Shown one piece after another: positions 4,718-9,115 of a stretch of DNA of 9,115 nucleotides. The stretch comes from Thermoplasmata archaeon (GTDB lineage Archaea > Thermoplasmatota > Thermoplasmata > Lutacidiplasmatales > UBA184). A program made the position numbers and the translations under genes. Within the stretch, counting starts at the first letter, position 1. Each line of letters opens with the position of its first letter. The stretch is from contig JASHPV010000094.1 of assembly GCA_030037875.1 (NCBI GenBank), positions 1 through 9,115 on the forward strand, given 5' to 3'. Below the pieces are notes generated by a model. That model was not told the DNA's origin, searched no databases, and saw nothing but the letters and a program-made list of their open reading frames with translations.

Positions 4718-6583
4718 ATGGCGAACAAAGCTCGCGCCATGGCTGGGTCCCCATCGGTGGCACCCGTGGATGCTTCGCGACCCGACGAGCCCTGGCTGCC
4801 GCTGACCGATTACGGGTTGATCGGAAACGAGAAGACCGGCGCTCTCGTCTCACGCCATGGGTCCATCGATTGGGCCTGCCTGCCTCGGTTCGACAGCCCC
4901 AGTGTGTTCGCCCGGCTCCTCGACCGCCGCGGAGGTGGCGCCTATCATTTGTCGCCGACCGAACGGTACGTTTCCCATCATCAGTACGTCACGGGAACGA
5001 ACGTCCTCACGACCTTCTTCGAGCTCCGGCCCGGCGTTGCCCTGACGGTGACCGACTTCATGCCGATGGGCCCTCCCGGCACGAGCCTGGGAGGGGATCC
5101 CCGGATCGTTCGCCGGATGCGAGCGAGAGGGGCGCCGATCGAAGTTTCCATCGTAGCCGACCCGAGGTTCGACTATGGCCGTTTCGTTCCCGAGTGGACG
5201 CTCGAGAAGGAGCTCGCTATCGCGCACGGCGCGGCAGCCCAGATGTCCTTCACGAGCCCCTGGACTTGGCAAATGGACGGCTCGTCGGCAGTCTCGAAGG
5301 GGATCGTCGAGCCCAACGTACCCGTCTTCGCCCAGGCGAGGTGGGGAGAACCATTGCCGGCAGAACCTTCCCCGGCGTCCTTGCTCACCGTCACCGATGC
5401 GTACTGGCGCGGATGGGTCTCCCCTCCGGAGGCCCCGCTGCGCCGAGTTGCCGCCCGATGGCAACCGTGGGTCGAACGGTCGGAGCTCGTGCTCAAGCTG
5501 CTCTCGTACGCCGATGGGGGAGTGTTCGTCGCCGCCCCCACGACGTCGCTCCCGGAATGGCCCGGTGGGTCCCGGAACTGGGATTACCGGTACGTGTGGA
5601 TCCGGGACGCGGCCTTCACGGCCCAGGTTTTCCTGTTGCTCGGCCACGTAAACGAGGCGCGGGCCTACCTGGGATGGGCCTTCGAACGCGCGGCCCAGTT
5701 GAAGGACGAAGAAGAACTTCGACCGGTGTACACCGTCGACGGCGACGATCCCCCGGCCGAGGTGGAGCTCGGGAACCTCGAGGGGTACCGGGGGTCTCGT
5801 CCGGTCCGCATCGGGAACGACGCCCGCGGCCAGCGACAGCTGGACATCTATGGGGAGATCCTCGATTCGACCCTGGTGCTCGAGCGCCTCGACCCCGCCT
5901 TCGTCCGCGACCACTGGTCGACGATCGAACGACTCGCCCAGAGGGTCACCACGCTATGGTCCATGCCCGACAGCGGAATGTGGGAGGAGCGGGGCGGTCC
6001 GGCGCACCACGTCCACTCGAAGCTCATGTGCTGGGTCGCGCTCGACCGGGCGATTCAGCTGGCCCAGAAGTTCGGAAAGCTCGAGCCGGTGGACCGCTGG
6101 AGCCGGGTGGCGGAGGAGATCCGGGCCGCCATCCTCTCCCGGGGGTACAACGACAAGCTCGGTTCCTTCATCCAGGCCTTCGACCGACCCGTCCTCGACG
6201 CGAGTGTCTTGCGCATCGGGCTGAGCGGCTTCCTCCCCCCCAACGAGCCCCGGGTTGTGAGCACGATCGCCGCGATCGAGCGGACCCTGGGCCGGGGACC
6301 GTTCCTTCAACGCTACGAGACCCCCGACGCACTCAAGGGACCGGAGGGGTCGTTCCTCCTCTGCGCATTCTGGCTCGTGGAAGCGCTGGCCAGGAGCGGG
6401 CAGATGGACCGGGCGCTGCAGCACTGGCGCGCCCTCCTCGACATCGCCGGTCCCCTCCTGCTCTTCTCGGAGGAGTTCGACCCGGCCTCGAACCAGCCCC
6501 TTGGGAACTACCCCCAGGCGTTCACGCACATCGGCGTCCTGCGAGCGGCCTTCGCGCTAGGTCTCCTGGCCACCGACGAATAA
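4718..6583 (+). CDS. GH15 glycoside hydrolase, probable trehalase (glucoamylase-like)
   Basis: A 621-residue inverting glycosidase. The N-terminal beta-rich domain starts with YGLIGNEKTGALVSRHGSID and continues WACLPRFDSPSVFARLLD (about residues 32-69), the hallmark of the trehalase-like domain found on archaeal and actinobacterial GH15 enzymes. The catalytic (alpha/alpha)6 barrel follows, with NWDYRYVWIRDAAF near 287-300. The general acid is the first Glu of MWEERG (codon 5984-5986, residue 423). The general base is the first Glu of SEEFDP (codon 6470-6472, residue 585), followed by LGNYPQAFTHIG. Both are present, so it should be active. Expected reaction: trehalose to two glucose, though glucoamylase or glucodextranase activity is possible. 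No signal peptide is seen, so it probably acts in the cytosol. It is 42 bases behind the channel gene. An alternative ATG at 4694 would add eight residues but has no ribosome-binding site. Confidence 0.92.
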   Translation: MANKARAMAGSPSVAPVDASRPDEPWLPLTDYGLIGNEKTGALVSRHGSIDWACLPRFDSPSVFARLLDRRGGGAYHLSPTERYVSHHQYVTGTNVLTTFFELRPGVALTVTDFMPMGPPGTSLGGDPRIVRRMRARGAPIEVSIVADPRFDYGRFVPEWTLEKELAIAHGAAAQMSFTSPWTWQMDGSSAVSKGIVEPNVPVFAQARWGEPLPAEPSPASLLTVTDAYWRGWVSPPEAPLRRVAARWQPWVERSELVLKLLSYADGGVFVAAPTTSLPEWPGGSRNWDYRYVWIRDAAFTAQVFLLLGHVNEARAYLGWAFERAAQLKDEEELRPVYTVDGDDPPAEVELGNLEGYRGSRPVRIGNDARGQRQLDIYGEILDSTLVLERLDPAFVRDHWSTIERLAQRVTTLWSMPDSGMWEERGGPAHHVHSKLMCWVALDRAIQLAQKFGKLEPVDRWSRVAEEIRAAILSRGYNDKLGSFIQAFDRPVLDASVLRIGLSGFLPPNEPRVVSTIAAIERTLGRGPFLQRYETPDALKGPEGSFLLCAFWLVEALARSGQMDRALQHWRALLDIAGPLLLFSEEFDPASNQPLGNYPQAFTHIGVLRAAFALGLLATDE

Positions 6584-6586
6584 GGC

Positions 6587-6606
6587 CTTCCGAGGGCCCT
6601 CGGAAG
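6587..6606 (+). terminator. 20-base perfect palindrome just after the GH15 stop
   Basis: CTTCCGAGGG is followed directly by its exact reverse complement CCCTCGGAAG, starting 3 bases after the TAA. In RNA it would form an 8-bp stem with a GGCC loop. It closes the three-gene unit and may end transcription or protect the 3' end. No T-run follows, so it is not a textbook intrinsic terminator. A protein-binding site is the alternative. Confidence 0.5.
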
Positions 6607-6671
6607 CAGCAGCTTGTTGGCCGCGGAGACCGAGATCGCGGGGCATCGTCGTACAAATGGACCATGGCAAT

Positions 6672-6691
6672 GCGAAGGGCTACGGCTTCGC
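6672..6691 (-). terminator. Hairpin after the CoxG-like gene
   Basis: GCGAAG (6672-6677) and CTTCGC (6686-6691) can form a 6-bp stem with an 8-base loop, beginning 13 bases past the stop of the minus-strand CoxG-like gene. It may mark the 3' end of that transcript. No T-run follows on the minus strand, so confidence is low. Confidence 0.25.
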
Positions 6692-6704
6692 GATGGGCTG
6701 GTCG

Positions 6705-7145
6705 TCAGCCGGCGGCCGGGGCGGCGAGCCGAGCGGTAAGCTTGGACTCGAAGTCGGTAGGATACTCCTTCATGGACTTGGCCACCAGGTTGTTGATGAT
6801 GTACCGCAAAGGGCCTTGTCCCTCGTAGTTCAGGTCGAGCGCCACTTCGGTGTGGGACTCATCCTTCGAGTGTAACTGCATCGTTCCTTCGATGCGGACC
6901 TCCTTGGCGACCGCTACGAACGAGACCTTCTCCGGGGGTATCGGAGTGTGCGTGACGTCGAACGTCAGTTCCCGGTGAATCAATCCCTGCTTGACCTCCA
7001 CCTTCCAAACGGCCTGCGTCGGGGAAACATTCTGCATCGAGATGACTCCCGGGATCGTCGCGGCGAGAAAATCGGGATCGGTCAACACCTGAAAAACGCG
7101 CGTGATGCTGGCCGGAGCGTTCAGCGTCGCCGCCACCTTCGGCAT
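6705..7145 (-). CDS. SRPBCC-fold protein, CoxG (carbon monoxide dehydrogenase subunit G) type
   Basis: A 146-residue protein of the START/SRPBCC superfamily. The CoxG-type opening is visible: helix-turn APASITRVFQVLTDPDFLAATIPGV (about residues 10-34), where an LxDPxxL element leads into the IPGV turn. Then come alternating beta strands (WKVEVKQGL, HRELTFDVTH, KVSFVAVAKE, EGTMQLHSKD, TEVALDLNYEG) and a long C-terminal helix (about 112-139), which together form a hydrophobic ligand pocket. CoxG proteins are linked to CO dehydrogenase maturation or membrane/quinone coupling, but many SRPBCC proteins bind other lipids. No coxM, coxS or coxL gene is nearby, so the partner is unknown. The ATG at 7145 is chosen because AGGGTG lies 9 bases upstream; a GTG at 7157 would add four residues (MQVR) and cannot be ruled out. 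The gene converges on the GH15 gene and is divergent from the aminotransferase. Confidence 0.85.
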   Translation of the reverse strand: MPKVAATLNAPASITRVFQVLTDPDFLAATIPGVISMQNVSPTQAVWKVEVKQGLIHRELTFDVTHTPIPPEKVSFVAVAKEVRIEGTMQLHSKDESHTEVALDLNYEGQGPLRYIINNLVAKSMKEYPTDFESKLTARLAAPAAG

Positions 7146-7283
7146 CCGGACCTGCACCCTGCGGAGGCGCCCAGTTCGGCTCCGCTAATAACTCCGGGCA
7201 AGGGCGGATCGAGCGCCCACCTGTTCCAACGCTCACGAAGTCGATTTAGGGCGAGACGCCTCCCCCCGAATCCCGGATAGCGA
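7146..7283. promoter_or_regulatory. Divergent promoter region between the CoxG-like and aminotransferase genes
   Basis: For the minus strand, GTTATTAG (7192-7185) is the only AT-rich box. It lies about 43 bases before the ATG at 7145, predicting a leader of about 16 bases. For the plus strand, ATTTAGG (7244-7250) lies about 37 bases before the ATG at 7284, predicting a leader of about 10-14 bases. The only ribosome-binding candidate before the aminotransferase is a weak GGAT at 7275-7278. Both boxes are imperfect and their roles are inferred from spacing. Confidence 0.35.
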
Positions 7284-8522
7284 ATGACAACGGACGCACC
7301 CTCGCGGTCGGACCATCGGATCGACGACGCGCGGGTGAGCCGACGCGTGCAGGGGTTCCCGGAATCCGTCATCCGGGAGATGACCCGGATCGCCGCGCTG
7401 CATCCCGGGACGGTCAACCTCGCCCAGGGATTCCCCGACTTCGACCCGCCCCCCGAGGTCATCGAGGCGGTGAAACGGGCCGTGGAGAAGGGTGGAAACC
7501 AGTACTCGATCACGTGGGGGGACCCGGGGCTCCGCGCGGCCATCTCCCGGAAGGCCCGGCAGTTCAACGGCATCGAGTCCGACCCGGAGAAGAACCTGGT
7601 CGTGACGTGCGGCGCGACGGAGGCGATGATGGTGAGCATGCTCTCGCTCATCAACCCCGGGGACGAGGCGGTGATCTTCGAGCCGTTCTACGAGAACTAC
7701 GGCCCGGATGCCCGGGTCAGTGGCGCCAAGCCACGACATGTCCGCCTCGAGTGGCCGGACTGGCACCTCGACCCGGAAGCGCTCAAGGCCGCCTTCAATG
7801 CGAAGACCAAGGTACTGATCCTGAACACCCCCAACAACCCCACGGGGAAGGTGTTCTCCCGGGACGAGCTCAATCTGATCGCCGACCTCTGCACGGACCA
7901 CGACGTCGTGGCGGTCACCGACGAGATCTACGAGCACATGGTCTACGACGGAGGGCGCCACATCTCCTTGGCCACCGTGGGCCACATGGCTGAGCGAACC
8001 GTCACGATCAACGGCTTGTCCAAGACGTACTCCGCCACGGGTTGGCGCGTCGGATGGGCCATCGCACCGCCCACGCTCGCGACCGCGATTCGGAGGGCGC
8101 ACGATTTCCTCACCGTCTGCGCTCCGACGGCCTTCCAACTGGCGGGGTTGGCGGCGCTGGCGCTGCCCCCCACATACTACGATGAGCTTCAGCGGACCTA
8201 CCAGGCGAAGCGGGATCGATTGGTGAACGCCCTCCGCGCCGCGGGGATCGATTGCCGGCCGCCCGGCGGAACGTACTACGTGATGACGGATTTCTCCGCG
8301 TTTCCCTTCAAGGATGATTGGGCCTTCGCGATGCACCTCATCGACGCCTGCGGCATCGCTACGGTGCCGGGCAGCAGTTTCTACGCCGATGCCCGGACGG
8401 GCCGGAAGAAGGTACGGTTCGTCTTCTGCAAGCGGGAGAGCACCCTCGACGAGACCGTCACACGCCTCGCGAAGCTCCACCCCCCTCCCTCGGGAAGTGC
8501 CGGCGGCCGGCTTCAGGGATAA
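7284..8522 (+). CDS. PLP-dependent aminotransferase, class I/II, kynurenine/glutamine/methionine aminotransferase type
   Basis: A 412-residue fold-type I aminotransferase, full length. The opening NLAQGFPDFDPP (45-56) and NQYSITWGDPGLR (72-84) place it with the KAT/GTK and YbdL-like branch. The cofactor site is complete: CGATEAM (109-115), NTPNNPTG (181-188, Asn185 to the PLP ring oxygen), VTDEIYEH (211-218, Asp213 and Tyr216), Schiff-base Lys247 in NGLSKTYSATGWRVGW, and Arg378 in VRFVFCK for the substrate carboxylate. It should move an amino group from an aromatic, sulfur-containing or glutamine-type donor to a 2-oxo acid in the cytosol. The exact donor cannot be read from the sequence, and many such enzymes are broad. 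There is a short, polar N-terminal extension (about 20 residues) before the conserved core. The downstream gene follows on the same strand after a 60-base gap. Confidence 0.92.
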   Translation: MTTDAPSRSDHRIDDARVSRRVQGFPESVIREMTRIAALHPGTVNLAQGFPDFDPPPEVIEAVKRAVEKGGNQYSITWGDPGLRAAISRKARQFNGIESDPEKNLVVTCGATEAMMVSMLSLINPGDEAVIFEPFYENYGPDARVSGAKPRHVRLEWPDWHLDPEALKAAFNAKTKVLILNTPNNPTGKVFSRDELNLIADLCTDHDVVAVTDEIYEHMVYDGGRHISLATVGHMAERTVTINGLSKTYSATGWRVGWAIAPPTLATAIRRAHDFLTVCAPTAFQLAGLAALALPPTYYDELQRTYQAKRDRLVNALRAAGIDCRPPGGTYYVMTDFSAFPFKDDWAFAMHLIDACGIATVPGSSFYADARTGRKKVRFVFCKRESTLDETVTRLAKLHPPPSGSAGGRLQG

Positions 8523-8582
8523 GACCCCCTTGGCCCTGTACTTCCACAGACCGAGTCAGCGGACTGCTGGCAACAGGCCCCA

Positions 8583-9115
8583 TTGGAGGATCGGACCATT
8601 CTCGCTCGATTCCATTCACTCCCGACCCGGGCGGTTCCCGTCGCGATTCTGCTCCTTCTCGTAACCCTCACCCCGAGTGTGGCGGGGGCTGGGAGCGTCG
8701 CGCCGGCGGGCGCGTCCTCCGGCCCCGTCGCCGCACCTCCAGCGCCTGCTGCTCCGGTTCCCGCGAGCCAAAACAACACGTCAGGGCTAGAATGCGCCGG
8801 GGTGTACTGGGCCACCTGGGTCTGGGCGAATTACTCCCCGTCGTGGTGCTACGGGGAGGACGAAGCGACGATGAGCTTCGTCTCCGACGCGCCCGGCTCG
8901 GGGGAGGACGCGAACTATTCGTTCCTGCTGCCCGCCGATGGCACGTACACCCAGGGGGACTTTTACGACACGATCTGGCTCGGAGGGGTCGTCTACGACC
9001 CCTCCTCGCTGGACGGCCAGGCCTTCCTCGAGTTCCAGTTCTACCCGGCGCCCCCGGAGTACTCCGGGTCGGACAGCGGGGCCAAGGACTGCCTTGCGGG
9101 AGGGGAGTTCTACCC
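8583..9115 (+). CDS. Secreted protein of unknown function, 3' end cut by the window edge
   Basis: An open reading frame in the same frame as the aminotransferase, open from that gene's stop to the window end; 177 whole codons are seen from the TTG at 8583. Residues 1-16 are basic and polar, 17-30 form a hydrophobic core (AVPVAILLLLVTLT), and SVAGA at 32-36 fits a signal peptidase site. A proline/alanine-rich linker follows (37-63), then an acidic, aromatic-rich domain with Cys71, Cys89 and Cys170 and sequons at Asn64, Asn65, Asn83 and Asn111. This is the picture of an exported, probably glycosylated, disulfide-bearing surface or secreted protein. I do not recognise the domain family. The frame has no upstream ATG or GTG. 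TTG at 8583 is the only usual start codon that keeps the signal peptide; an ATT at 8598 has a better ribosome-binding site. Confidence 0.7.
   Translation, partial: MEDRTILARFHSLPTRAVPVAILLLLVTLTPSVAGAGSVAPAGASSGPVAAPPAPAAPVPASQNNTSGLECAGVYWATWVWANYSPSWCYGEDEATMSFVSDAPGSGEDANYSFLLPADGTYTQGDFYDTIWLGGVVYDPSSLDGQAFLEFQFYPAPPEYSGSDSGAKDCLAGGEFY
8585..8590 (+). promoter_or_regulatory. GGAGGA motif placed for an ATT codon rather than an ATG
   Basis: GGAGGA overlaps the TTG candidate start at 8583 and ends 7 bases before ATT at 8598, where a start codon would be expected. Either it is only codons 2-3 of the TTG-started protein, or the gene uses a rare ATT start, or the base at 8600 differs from a true ATG. 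Confidence 0.35.

Noticed and set aside
4850..5914. A 354-codon antisense frame opposite the GH15 gene
   Set aside because: Shadow of the catalytic gene; no domain, no ribosome-binding site, composition typical of antisense GC-rich DNA.
4000..6828. A 942-codon open frame on the plus strand overlapping the channel and GH15 genes
   Set aside because: It lies in another frame of two well-supported genes; its product is dominated by Arg, Pro and Gly with no domain, as expected from stop-poor GC-rich DNA.
7233..8480. A 415-codon antisense frame opposite the aminotransferase
   Set aside because: Mirror of the codon structure of a clear PLP enzyme; rich in Arg, Val, Gly and Asp with no recognisable family.
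1..9115. CRISPR arrays, tRNA/rRNA genes, insertion sequences, attachment sites
   Set aside because: I saw no regularly spaced direct repeats, tRNA-like folds with a GTTCRA arm, transposase motifs or terminal inverted repeats.

Overview
The window is GC-rich with strongly G/C-ending codons. It carries seven confident genes and a probable eighth gene fragment, all protein-coding. I see no rRNA, tRNA, CRISPR array, insertion sequence or integrase. The likeliest source is an archaeon, probably a high-GC, soil or sediment type of Thermoplasmatota. This is inferred from the gene set (GT4 trehalose-type glycosyltransferase, MscS-like channel, trehalase-like GH15 enzyme, orphan CoxG-type protein, secreted sequon-bearing protein), from GTG and probable TTG starts, and from TATA-like boxes at archaeal spacing. 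A GC-rich bacterium is not excluded.

Layout, left to right. A probable 5' gene fragment runs off the left edge on the minus strand (1-118). Divergent from it is a PYROXD2/CrtI-type FAD oxidoreductase (219-1754, +). It converges on a small four-helix membrane protein (1824-2222, -). A 296-bp divergent region (2223-2518) separates that gene from a tight three-gene plus-strand unit: a GT4 glycosyltransferase (2519-3916), a small MscS-family channel whose ATG directly follows the preceding stop (3917-4675), and a GH15 trehalase/glucoamylase-like hydrolase (4718-6583). A 20-bp perfect palindrome lies just past the GH15 stop. Next come a minus-strand SRPBCC/CoxG-like protein (6705-7145) and, divergent from it, a class I/II PLP aminotransferase of the kynurenine/glutamine/methionine aminotransferase type (7284-8522). 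A secreted protein of unknown function (8583 to the right edge) is cut by the window end.

The most coherent functional story is the central unit. A GT4 enzyme resembling archaeal trehalose or trehalose-6-phosphate synthases, a mechanosensitive channel and a GH15 enzyme with the trehalase-like N-terminal domain together suggest make, release and recycle functions for a compatible solute. The channel would be the pressure valve and the hydrolase would recover glucose. Archaeal gene clusters pairing trehalose-synthesis glycosyltransferases with MscS-type channels, and GH15 trehalases in Thermoplasma and Sulfolobus, are known. Having all three in one unit is the main point of interest here. The other genes look like ordinary chromosomal accessory and metabolic genes with no visible link to that pathway.
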